Shown: positions 16,254-22,951 of the stretch, in pieces
Position numbering within the stretch: the stretch's first letter is position 1
Layout: each line of letters opens with the position of its first letter
DNA from: an uncultured Alkaliphilus sp.
GTDB taxonomy: Bacteria; Bacillota; Clostridia; Peptostreptococcales; Natronincolaceae
NCBI GenBank assembly: GCA_938074565.1
Contig: CALJEQ010000042.1
Location: 1 to 47,281, forward strand
DNA length: 47,281 nucleotides
Direction: 5' to 3'
Program-made: the position numbers and the translations under genes
The notes under the pieces: model-generated
The model's database searches: none
The model's input: the letters and a program-made list of their open reading frames with translations, nothing else
What the model was told of the DNA's origin: nothing

Positions 16254-16604
16254 TCACGCCCTTTCAATTGTTATTTCCACTGAAATAGTCATACTTTGCT
16301 TGCTTCCCTTTAATAAATCCATTCTTCCCCCAGACATTAATACCCCTGTATCTACTTCAGAAGTTGCCCCCTCTCCAAACAAACCTAGATTTGTGAATTG
16401 TATACCATTTCCTTCGTTTTCATCTAAATACAACTCTTTTATAACTGTGTTTTGATCTATATAACTATCAGCCACCTTACGTATTTCTTCTCCAGTCAGC
16501 TTAGTATCAGAGGAACTGGGTTCTAAACCAGTTCCTAAAGCTATATGGGTAATAGCTTCATCTACATTATTAATAATTTTGTTTAATAAAAAGTCTGTAA
16601 TCAC
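16254..16604 (-). CDS. Phage tail/baseplate-associated protein
   Basis: The 116-residue protein starts at GTG 16604 behind GGGGG with a 7-nt spacer. The segment ITHIALGTGLEPSSSDTKL followed by a beta-rich middle (GIQFTNLGLFG) and C-terminal SMTISVEITIERA resembles small tail proteins found next to fibres in Firmicutes prophages, thought to link the fibre to the tail tip. It is 6 nt upstream of the putative fibre gene. I cannot assign a precise role. Confidence 0.6.
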   Translation of the reverse strand: MITDFLLNKIINNVDEAITHIALGTGLEPSSSDTKLTGEEIRKVADSYIDQNTVIKELYLDENEGNGIQFTNLGLFGEGATSEVDTGVLMSGGRMDLLKGSKQSMTISVEITIERA

Positions 16605-16617
16605 TCCATCACCCCCT

Positions 16618-16848
16618 TTAATAGAAAGTTACACGATCAAAGGAAGTGGTATTGATTAAAGAAGGGCTACATAATAACGTATTACTACAAGTGTGATAAC
16701 TAGCTACAGAAACCCTAATTACTTGAGTAACCTTTAAGTCATTGTATAACTTCTTTATTCTTGCTATAGTGTTTAGGTCCTCCATATCTGTACTTTCCAA
16801 AGCATTTACCCGCTTGTCCTGTTGTTGAAGGTATTCAGATAACTTCAT
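16618..16848 (-). CDS. Small phage tail module protein
   Basis: The 76-residue product has a helical, charged N-terminal part (LSEYLQQQDKRVNALESTDM) and a more polar, Ser/Thr-rich C-terminal part ending FDRVTFY. Its ATG overlaps the TAA of the hub gene (TAATG) and GGAGGAG precedes it, so it is translationally coupled. Family not recognised. The last 25 residues could be a divergent end after a frameshift, but the next gene follows after 13 nt, so the ORF is probably intact. Confidence 0.55.
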   Translation of the reverse strand: MKLSEYLQQQDKRVNALESTDMEDLNTIARIKKLYNDLKVTQVIRVSVASYHTCSNTLLCSPSLINTTSFDRVTFY

Positions 16849-18017
16849 TAAATCTCCTCCAGTTCTACACCCCTTACAGTTTCAGAGGGGTTTATTTCGG
16901 TATTCACCTGTGTTACTAAAAAATATCCGTTAACATCATATTCATCAATCTTGACAAAACATCTCTCACCAATTTTAATATCCTCCTTAGTGGAGAATTT
17001 CAAATAAGTCTTTACTTTACTGTGCCTTCTAATTTCTGCTTTACCATATTGCCTTGCTGCCATTTTATCGGTGATGTTTTTATTTTTAATAATTTTTTCA
17101 ATTAGGTACGGGTTCTCTGATTGGGTATTTTCAAAGAAATCAATTACTTGAATGGTAGGTTTATAGACTACCCTTATTTCACCTATAAAGGGAGTAGTTA
17201 TATTTTCCGGTATATAAAGCAACTTGTTTTTCTTACTTATTAGAAAATCCTTATTATTAGCATCTTTGTCTATAGCAACTTCTTTCATTTCCCCATCCAC
17301 GTAAACAGCAACATCATTAGGTTCATATGCTAAATTAAAGTATCTTTGTCTTCCATCCCCTAAAAAATATTGCGTAACTTCTTTACTGGCTGCCCTTTTA
17401 CTACCAACAATCCATACTCTATTTACAATATTTGTAGCACTATAATCCACATTTAAAGTTTTATAGAGAAAGTTATATTTTCCGTTGGATTGCTTTACAA
17501 AGCTTACACCATTTCTTTCAAATACAGAGAATAAGTGAAAGTCCCTATCTTGGTCAATATAATAATGCCAGTTGGGTATATACTCCATAATACTTTTTAA
17601 GGCTTCGCTTAAAGTGATATAGTCAAAACTAATTTTTTCAAGGATAACTTCACAGGGCTTTAAGTTATTTGTTGTTATTTCGGGGGCATATTTACTTAAT
17701 AAAAACACCAGTACATCCCTAATCTTCATGTTAACAAAATTTTCAGCAACAATACGGTTTTGTAATATATGGTTGTAATCTGTAGCAGAAATATTACATA
17801 CTTTAATCCCTATGTCTTTAAAATCCTGTTGTAAAACTATACCCCCAAACCTCTTCTTGTTTCCCTGTTGAATTATTAGCTCTTTAAAATGATAGAGTTT
17901 ATCAATTTCCTTACACCTTAACTTATAGTTGTTATTTTGACTACCTAAGTTTTCCGATACAGAAATACCCATTATTTTATTCTGTACTTCATCATTACCT
18001 ACTGTAATTTTCCACAT
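16848..18017 (-). CDS. Phage tail hub/tail-tip protein
   Basis: The 389-residue protein starts MWKITVGNDEVQNKIMG. It has a beta-rich N-terminal domain ending in RFGGIVLQQDF and VCNISATDYNHILQNRIVAE, then IRDVLVFLLSKYAPE, a pattern shared by hub/tail-tip proteins (gp27-like, XkdQ-like) encoded after the tape measure. The C-terminal half has RVWIVGSKRA and KIGERCFVKID, again beta-rich. It would close the tail tube and anchor fibres. ATG 18017 follows the tape measure stop by 1 nt; an upstream in-frame ATG at 18044 lies inside the tape measure gene and is less likely. No peptidase motif was seen. Confidence 0.7.
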   Translation of the reverse strand: MWKITVGNDEVQNKIMGISVSENLGSQNNNYKLRCKEIDKLYHFKELIIQQGNKKRFGGIVLQQDFKDIGIKVCNISATDYNHILQNRIVAENFVNMKIRDVLVFLLSKYAPEITTNNLKPCEVILEKISFDYITLSEALKSIMEYIPNWHYYIDQDRDFHLFSVFERNGVSFVKQSNGKYNFLYKTLNVDYSATNIVNRVWIVGSKRAASKEVTQYFLGDGRQRYFNLAYEPNDVAVYVDGEMKEVAIDKDANNKDFLISKKNKLLYIPENITTPFIGEIRVVYKPTIQVIDFFENTQSENPYLIEKIIKNKNITDKMAARQYGKAEIRRHSKVKTYLKFSTKEDIKIGERCFVKIDEYDVNGYFLVTQVNTEINPSETVRGVELEEI

Positions 18018-18018
18018 C

Positions 18019-19638
18019 TTAAACACCACCCAACACTTTTCCACCTAAGAAGCTGTCTATACCTTCATAAATCCTTCTACCATCAAGATAAATGGTGATA
18101 TTGTTATTTGCGTCACCGCCACCATTTAAAGCAGGGTTATATTTTTTAGGTACAACTGCCTCACCTTTATGGAGGAATGCTAAAGTATCACTTGGCACAT
18201 AATTAGTTCCAGTGGCAAGAGCTGGAATGTTGGGTATATTAAAGCCCCAAGTTTTGCCTCCAATTATCGGTACCCAATCAGGAACATCCATACTTATTTT
18301 ATTCATTCCATTAATCATTCCATTAATGGCCTTAATAATTAAATTGATAACACCTTTAATTCCGCTATATATTCCATCCCATATGTTTAGTACAAAACTT
18401 TTTAGGTGCCCCCATACTGCTGCCCAGTCTCCTTTAAGGGCTGAAAGAACAATATTAATAATATCCTTCACAGAATTTATTGCGGTCTTAATGGCAATGA
18501 AGATAAGTTCCCAAGTAGTAGTTGCAACACCCAATATTGTCTCTCCCCATATTTCCCAAAAGGTCATTAAACCATCAAATATACCCTTAAAGACTTCTCC
18601 TATCACCTCTATCACTGTTTGAATTACTTCTCGAAGTGTTTCAAATATACTTCCTGCTACCTCTAAAATTGTGTCACCCCAAGTTGCCCAAAACTCTGAT
18701 AGGGCATTAAATACTGTTTCAAAAATCTCTTTAATTGTTCCAAAGATTTCTGACCCATACTCCATTAACGTTGTACCCCAGGTTTGCCAAAACTCCATAA
18801 GACCTTCAAATATAACCTTGAAAAGACTACTTATTCCCTCCCATATAGTTTGAAATACATCCTTAAGACTTTCAAATATGCTTCTGCCAGCTTCTAATAT
18901 GGAATCCCCCCAAGTTGCCCAAAAATCCATTAATCCCTGAAATACAATAACAAAAGCTTCTTTAACACCTTCCCAAATTATCACTAGTGTATTCTTAAGA
19001 CTTTCAAAAATCTCTTTTCCTTTTTCCAATATGTTATTCCATATTTCTGTAACAGCCTCTTTAAACTCATCATTGGTGTTCCATAAATATAAAAATATAG
19101 CCACAAGGGCACCTACAGCTGCAACAATTGCAAGCACAGGAGTTGGAATAGATAAAAATAGCGACTGTACAGACGATAAATTCTCCATTATCCCCCCACC
19201 AACAGACTTTAACTGATCCCAAACCTCCACCGTTTGGTCAAAGGCAGAACCCAAACTAATGGCAGTATCCTTTAAGTTGTTCCACAAACCAATTGAATCA
19301 GTAATAAAAGGATTTAAAGCAGTGCCTACCTGCGAAGATACTGTCTCTAAGCTACCCAATAAGGTTATCAAGTTGCCGTCACTGGTTAAAACTTCTCCAC
19401 CAAAACTTGTAAGGGCTTCACCCACACCAGATACTGCAGTTTGAAACGAGCCCATTGTATCTGTAAAATTTGGTCCCAATTGTTTCACATTATTACCCAA
19501 TTCAATAAATTTTTCTGGGGTTACTTCAGTTATCTCTTTGCCTAAATCTTTTACTGCCAATACACTTTTATCAATTTCACCATAAAAATTCCTTATACTC
19601 TGTTCTAAGCTTTTTATCTCAGTTTCAGCTTGGCTCAA
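18019..19638 (-). CDS. Tail tape measure protein
   Basis: The 539-residue protein is long, helical and sits after the G/GT chaperone genes, as tape measures do. Residues 150-190 are hydrophobic (TPVLAIVAAVGALVAIFLYL), a likely membrane-insertion segment. Between about 200 and 380 an FWxxWG motif recurs four times with spacings of 44, 33 and 44 residues, all multiples of 11, as in tape measure repeats that set tail length. The C terminus holds SDTLAFLHKGEAVVPKKYNP, a common tape measure ending. At about 0.15 nm per residue the tail would be near 80 nm. Start is TTG 19638 behind GGAGG with a 9-nt spacer. Confidence 0.9.
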   Translation of the reverse strand: MSQAETEIKSLEQSIRNFYGEIDKSVLAVKDLGKEITEVTPEKFIELGNNVKQLGPNFTDTMGSFQTAVSGVGEALTSFGGEVLTSDGNLITLLGSLETVSSQVGTALNPFITDSIGLWNNLKDTAISLGSAFDQTVEVWDQLKSVGGGIMENLSSVQSLFLSIPTPVLAIVAAVGALVAIFLYLWNTNDEFKEAVTEIWNNILEKGKEIFESLKNTLVIIWEGVKEAFVIVFQGLMDFWATWGDSILEAGRSIFESLKDVFQTIWEGISSLFKVIFEGLMEFWQTWGTTLMEYGSEIFGTIKEIFETVFNALSEFWATWGDTILEVAGSIFETLREVIQTVIEVIGEVFKGIFDGLMTFWEIWGETILGVATTTWELIFIAIKTAINSVKDIINIVLSALKGDWAAVWGHLKSFVLNIWDGIYSGIKGVINLIIKAINGMINGMNKISMDVPDWVPIIGGKTWGFNIPNIPALATGTNYVPSDTLAFLHKGEAVVPKKYNPALNGGGDANNNITIYLDGRRIYEGIDSFLGGKVLGGV

Positions 19639-19657
19639 TCCCTTTCACCTCCAATAC

Positions 19658-19927
19658 TTAATAAAACATGTTTTTTAAATAATTCAACTCTTTACTTTTG
19701 TTTTCAATAGTTACCATCTTATTTACTTCCTTTTCTTTACCAAAAACTTTGTAATTCTTTTTAGACATAGCGTTTATTATGGCTATGCGGGTTGCCAGTT
19801 CTTGCATCTCTATTTCTTGTTTTTTCTTCTCTGCCTGCCCTTCAAACATTAAGCTAATTTCTCTGGGGGTGGCATCATAGTAGTCTAAGAAGGATATGCC
19901 TAAATAGCTGGTGGCTAACTTAAACAT
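19658..19927 (-). CDS. Tail assembly chaperone, downstream (T) part, probably made by -1 frameshift
   Basis: The 89-codon frame (MFKLATSYLGISFLDYYDAT, then a charged helical region) lies between the G-like gene and the tape measure, where lambda-like phages encode gpT as a -1 frameshift extension. The ATG at 19927 has GAGGAGG only 2 nt upstream, too close for a good start. In contrast, this frame stays open back through KIAEEKDEFLNEED to the run of nine A at 19974-19966 inside the G gene, so a -1 slip yields one G-T fusion spanning 20259 to 19658. The fusion would recruit the tape measure and tail tube subunits and is absent from the finished tail. Confidence 0.75.
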   Translation of the reverse strand: MFKLATSYLGISFLDYYDATPREISLMFEGQAEKKKQEIEMQELATRIAIINAMSKKNYKVFGKEKEVNKMVTIENKSKELNYLKNMFY

Positions 19928-19962
19928 ATCCTCCTCATTTAAGAACTCATCCTTTTCTTCAG

Positions 19963-20259
19963 CTATTTTTTTTTATCGGGTAAAGCTAGTTGAATGGCAC
20001 TTGCCAACTTTTCACTTAAGTAACTAATACCTTGGTTTTCCATAGCCTCGTCCATAATAATACCAGCTTGATCCAATGTTAAACTTGTATCTTCCCATTT
20101 TAGACCACAATATAACATTGCCCTTAACTCTTTAAAACCTGCACCATTTTGTAATTCACTAACGGGTTTACCCAGTAAATCCTCCAGTTGACAAATGGCA
20201 TTTGTGCTAAACCTTAAATTTCTAACTTTATCAAGTTCAATTGCAATTGACTTTTTCAT
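19963..20259 (-). CDS. Tail assembly chaperone (G-like)
   Basis: The 98-residue protein (MKKSIAIELDKVRNLRFSTN start; LEDLLGKP, LRAMLYCGLKWED, then an alpha-helical end) matches tail assembly chaperones that follow TP901-1-type tail tube genes. It coats the tape measure during assembly. The last codons are GAT AAA AAA AAA TAG: the nine-A run gives the slippery heptamer A AAA AAA for a -1 shift into the following frame. GGAGAG precedes ATG 20259. Confidence 0.82.
   Translation of the reverse strand: MKKSIAIELDKVRNLRFSTNAICQLEDLLGKPVSELQNGAGFKELRAMLYCGLKWEDTSLTLDQAGIIMDEAMENQGISYLSEKLASAIQLALPDKKK
19966..19974 (-). promoter_or_regulatory. Slippery site for -1 ribosomal frameshift
   Basis: Nine consecutive A residues on the minus strand lie just before the G-gene stop (TAG 19965-19963). 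Slipping back one base continues into ATA GCT GAA GAA and the T frame with no intervening stop, as checked codon by codon. Confidence 0.72.
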
Positions 20260-20271
20260 TATTTATCTCTC

Positions 20272-20655
20272 CTATGCCACTGTTTTATTTAAAGCACCAG
20301 TTCCCTGTAAAGTAACACTGTAGGTTGCACTGTCATCATATGGAGCTTCAATTGGGAAGTCTGTAATATAAGCATCACCAGTATACTTATTGCCAGCAGC
20401 TGTAGAAAGTTCTACTACTACTTTATCCCCATTCATATAAGCATTTTCTAAAGCTTGGAAAGCCTCATCATTTTCAATTAATAAACCATCAGATACAATA
20501 GACCATTCTTTATAGCTGGCTTCATTTTCTTTCCAACCCGCTGAGTTTTTTGTTGTTGTATCTATTACCTCCGCTGATCTGTTTAATGTTGCACCTCTTT
20601 GTCCACCTAATACTTTATTTCCTACCTTAATAATAAAATCTACTCCTTTTGCCAT
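20272..20655 (-). CDS. Major tail tube protein, TP901-1 family
   Basis: The 127-residue protein (MAKGVDFIIKVGNKVLGGQR, SAEVIDTTTKNSAGWKE, then WSIVSDGLLIENDEAFQALE) is a clear member of the TP901-1/Phage_tail_2 major tail protein family, which builds the non-contractile tube. The C-terminal TYSVTLQGTGALNKTVA is typical. No sheath gene is present, so the tail is flexible and siphovirus-like. ATG 20655 lies next to the stop of the preceding gene with AGGTG upstream. Confidence 0.93.
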   Translation of the reverse strand: MAKGVDFIIKVGNKVLGGQRGATLNRSAEVIDTTTKNSAGWKENEASYKEWSIVSDGLLIENDEAFQALENAYMNGDKVVVELSTAAGNKYTGDAYITDFPIEAPYDDSATYSVTLQGTGALNKTVA

Positions 20656-21054
20656 TTAAAGCACCTCCGTAATTTTTAGTTTAATTTGTATTTTTCCTTG
20701 AAAATAATCTTCATTTTGTTTATCAAATATTTCGATTGCTTGTATTCTACACATATGGCAATCATAATTTTGTATTGAAAAACCTTCCTTTAAAGCCTTT
20801 TCAATTTCATGTATAACCTCTCCAATTTCAGTTTTTGTTCCCCCATAAATATGTAGGGTTTGAAAAATTTCTTCCCCTTTTAAAACGTTAGTTACATATT
20901 CAGTGGAAGTAATTTCACCAAAAGAAACATATGGTAAGTTTTGTTCCCCTTGTATATCATCAAAAATTCCCACTACCTTACCCATTAAGGTATCAAAGTT
21001 TCTTAGTCTGTCATATAAGTTTTTCTGTACCGGCAATATTCCACTTGGCTTCAT
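20656..21054 (-). CDS. Tail terminator/completion protein (DUF3168-like)
   Basis: The 132-residue protein has an N-terminal helix (VQKNLYDRLRNFDTLMGKV), then LPYVSFGEITS and LHIYGGTKTEIGEVIHEIEK, which fit the DUF3168 family of head-tail joining/tail terminator proteins encoded just before the tail tube gene. It caps the tail at the head-proximal end, and in a headless particle would be the top cap. AGGGGGAC lies upstream of ATG 21054. It is the first intact gene of the minus-strand operon; no connector, portal, capsid or terminase gene precedes it. Confidence 0.8.
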   Translation of the reverse strand: MKPSGILPVQKNLYDRLRNFDTLMGKVVGIFDDIQGEQNLPYVSFGEITSTEYVTNVLKGEEIFQTLHIYGGTKTEIGEVIHEIEKALKEGFSIQNYDCHMCRIQAIEIFDKQNEDYFQGKIQIKLKITEVL

Positions 21055-21277
21055 TTTTTGTCCCCCTTACACCAATTGTGGCTGGTTTCACCCTACCTTC
21101 ACTAACTCTTCAACTTGGTGATCTTATTACTAACTTAAATTTCAAACTAACTCACCTCCCATCATGTTTTAATTTAATTAAAATTTCGATTTTTACGTAA
21201 CTCCACCATAAAAAAATATGCAGTTTCTTTATTTCAATCGATACTATAATTAACTTTAATTGACCAACACCTTTTTT
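21055..21277 (-). other. Leader of the tail operon with possible gene remnants
   Basis: After the LexA-like box the minus strand carries weak promoter-like elements (TTGGTC; TAGTAT), then GGGAGGTG followed by TTG and an 11-codon frame (MKFKLVIRSPS, stop near 21120). A further frame reads RVSEGRVKPATIGVRGTKNE through to the first tail gene. Neither is an intact gene. They may be leftovers of a head-tail gene lost when the module was trimmed, or simply leader RNA. Confidence 0.35.
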
Positions 21278-21291
21278 AGAACGTATGTTCT
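21278..21291. promoter_or_regulatory. SOS (LexA/DinR-like) box upstream of the tail operon
   Basis: AGAACGTATGTTCT matches the Firmicutes SOS consensus GAACRNRYGTTY at all twelve positions and is nearly palindromic. It lies in the divergent region between the XRE gene and the tail operon, at the operon side, so LexA could repress the tail genes until DNA damage. Confidence 0.7.
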
Positions 21292-21306
21292 GTACCGATA
21301 AATACA

Positions 21307-21456
21307 TTTTACGCAAATATCGAATTTTTTGAAAGCCCCATTTACGGGATTTATTAAACTTTACAACTGATTTACAGCAGAATACTCTTTCAATCTCTTT
21401 TTTACGTAAAAAACGTAAAAATTATCATTTATTTTTATAAATTTATTTGTTATAAT
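21307..21456 (+). promoter_or_regulatory. Repressor promoter with repeated TTTACGTAA-like operators
   Basis: TATAAT at 21451-21456 is a likely -10 box for the XRE gene. Around it the motif TTTACGTAA or close variants recurs: a perfect palindrome TTTTTTACGTAAAAAA at 21398-21413, followed at once by ACGTAAAAA, TTTTACGCAAA at 21307-21317, and another TTTTTACGTAA at 21190-21200 in the tail operon leader. These are candidate binding sites for the divergent XRE repressor on both promoters. Confidence 0.55.
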
Positions 21457-21491
21457 TAAATTAATACGTTATTTGCGAAAAAGGTGATAAA

Positions 21492-21833
21492 ATGAAGGTT
21501 GGAATTCGAATAAAAGCATTAAGAAAAGAAAAAAAAATAACCCTAAAGGAGTTGGCTGAAAAAGCCGATATTTCTATTTCATTTCTAAGTGATATAGAAA
21601 ATGGGAGAAGTAATCCATCTTTAGAAAGATTAGAAGAAATTGCAAAAGCCCTTAATACTTCTATTTCTTATTTATTGGGAGAAGATACCCCCTCTGTAGA
21701 TGATCAATTGATGGAACTCTTATCTGACCCAAACTTAAGGGTAGCTTTTGAAGATTGGCATAGTTGGACTGATGAAGAAAAAAAAGACCTTTTAGAATTT
21801 ATTGAGTTTAAAAAAAGCAAAAGAAATAAATAA
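21492..21833 (+). CDS. XRE-family transcriptional repressor (ImmR-like)
   Basis: The 113-residue regulator has an HTH_3 domain at residues 4-60 (IKALRKEKKITLKELAEKAD, SFLSDIENGRSNPSLERLEE, then IAKALNTSISYLLGED) and a short acidic C-terminal extension with LLSDPNLRVAFEDWHSWTDE. It lacks a LexA-like protease domain. Paired with the downstream ImmA-like gene and divergent from a phage tail operon, it probably keeps that operon silent, like ImmR of ICEBs1 or phage repressors of this type. AAGGTGAT precedes ATG 21492. Confidence 0.9.
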   Translation: MKVGIRIKALRKEKKITLKELAEKADISISFLSDIENGRSNPSLERLEEIAKALNTSISYLLGEDTPSVDDQLMELLSDPNLRVAFEDWHSWTDEEKKDLLEFIEFKKSKRNK

Positions 21834-21954
21834 CATATAAAAAACTTAATTGTGCACAATAATAAAATCAATTAATTGACTAAAATAAAAAGGCTTTAAT
21901 TTATATTATTAATTTAATGATAGACTATAGATTATTATATTCAGGAGGATAAAA

Positions 21955-22443
21955 ATGTACATTAGATTAGCACAAAAAGCCAATGCAATTTTGTATCATC
22001 ATAAAATAAAGCAATTTCCAATATCTTTAGAATTAATTGAACAGCTTATTTATGGTGAAGATATCAAAATTATAATTAGAGAAAACCTAACTCATGGTTG
22101 TGTTATTGGTAATGACTTATTAATTGGAAAATGTGAAAACAAACAAGAAGAACGTTATAAACTAAGCCACGAGTACTTGCACATAATGGAACACTGTGGT
22201 AATTATTTTACAAAAGATAAAACCGTTATTGCTAAAAATGAAGCTCAAGCCCATGCCTTTGCAGCCTATCTACTTATGCCTATTGGAATGTTTGAAGAAT
22301 CTTTAAAATATGCAGTAAATGATTATCAATTGGCGGAGGAATATGGAGTGTCTCTAAAATTGGTTCTATATAGAAAAGAGCTTACTAAAGGATTATTGGA
22401 AAGTGGAGAATATCATTTTTTAAAGAAGGTTAATTTTTTTTGA
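21955..22443 (+). CDS. ImmA/IrrE-family metallopeptidase
   Basis: The 162-residue protein has the zinc-protease motif HEYLH (HExxH) near residue 77, followed by a downstream acidic/helical block NEAQAHAFAAYLLMP that supplies the third ligand, both typical of the ImmA/IrrE family (COG2856). ImmA-type proteins cleave or inactivate a partner XRE repressor after DNA damage and so derepress phage or element genes. AGGAGG lies 6 nt upstream of ATG 21955. It is 121 nt after the XRE gene on the same strand. An SOS-like palindrome follows its stop. Confidence 0.9.
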   Translation: MYIRLAQKANAILYHHKIKQFPISLELIEQLIYGEDIKIIIRENLTHGCVIGNDLLIGKCENKQEERYKLSHEYLHIMEHCGNYFTKDKTVIAKNEAQAHAFAAYLLMPIGMFEESLKYAVNDYQLAEEYGVSLKLVLYRKELTKGLLESGEYHFLKKVNFF

Positions 22444-22448
22444 CTCAC

Positions 22449-22468
22449 AAAAGAACATATGTTCTTTT
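22449..22468. promoter_or_regulatory. Second SOS-like box, perfect 20-bp palindrome
   Basis: AAAAGAACATATGTTCTTTT is a perfect palindrome whose core GAACATATGTTC matches the SOS consensus exactly. It starts 6 nt after the immA-like stop codon. No gene with a nearby promoter lies on the right side; it may control an antisense transcript through the regulator genes or mark the original edge of the element. Confidence 0.6.
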
Positions 22469-22529
22469 AAAAGCACTATTAGCTTAAATTATTATCACAA
22501 CCATGATTCTTATGGATTTAGTTTAACAA

Positions 22530-22584
22530 GGTAAGTTAAAAAAGTTATATCTAATTTATCAAATATGACTTTTTTTAACTTACC
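22530..22584. terminator. Long-stem hairpin after the regulator genes
   Basis: GGTAAGTTAAAAAAG (22530-22544) pairs with CTTTTTTTAACTTACC (22569-22584) around a 24-nt loop. It lacks a clear U tail but lies downstream of the regulator pair and may end or stabilise that transcript. The remaining spacer to 22651 shows no gene. Confidence 0.45.
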
Positions 22585-22651
22585 GAAATCAAGATAAATT
22601 GTAAACTTTATTTATTTATTCTGAATTTTTTATATGTTAAAAAAATAACGC

Positions 22652-22680
22652 TTGCATCCTGTATCTTTCAGTTATATAAT
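22652..22680 (+). promoter_or_regulatory. Promoter of SNF transporter 2
   Basis: TTGCAT (22652-22657) and TATAAT (22675-22680) are 17 nt apart. The upstream stretch AAAAAATAACGCTTGCAT matches the first transporter's promoter with one difference. The leader to the start codon is about 265 nt; no known riboswitch was recognised in it. Confidence 0.8.
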
Positions 22681-22951
22681 TAAAAACTGTAATTGCTAAT
22701 TTTTTTTATACCTTGTATTATTTTTGGAAATTTTTACTGTGTTTTTTTAATGGCTGGGAAATCGTTTTCTTTCTTTGTTGTTCATATCTCTAATCTAACA
22801 AAGTTTAGTATTTATAATTCAATCTTTATAAATTTATCCTACACCTATTTTAAGGTGTATACCTTGGAAATTATTAAAGAGTGATTTAGTAGATACAAAA
22901 ACTTTATTATATTTAATACTAATCTTAAAGTCATAAGGAGGATGTAAGCAC

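Noticed and set aside
18212..18622. 136-codon plus-strand frame opposite the tape measure gene
   Set aside because: Antisense shadow created by the repetitive codon pattern of the tape measure repeats.
22693..22884. 63-codon hydrophobic frame in the leader of transporter 2
   Set aside because: No ribosome binding site, very T-rich, lies wholly in the predicted 5' leader; hydrophobicity follows from T-rich codons.
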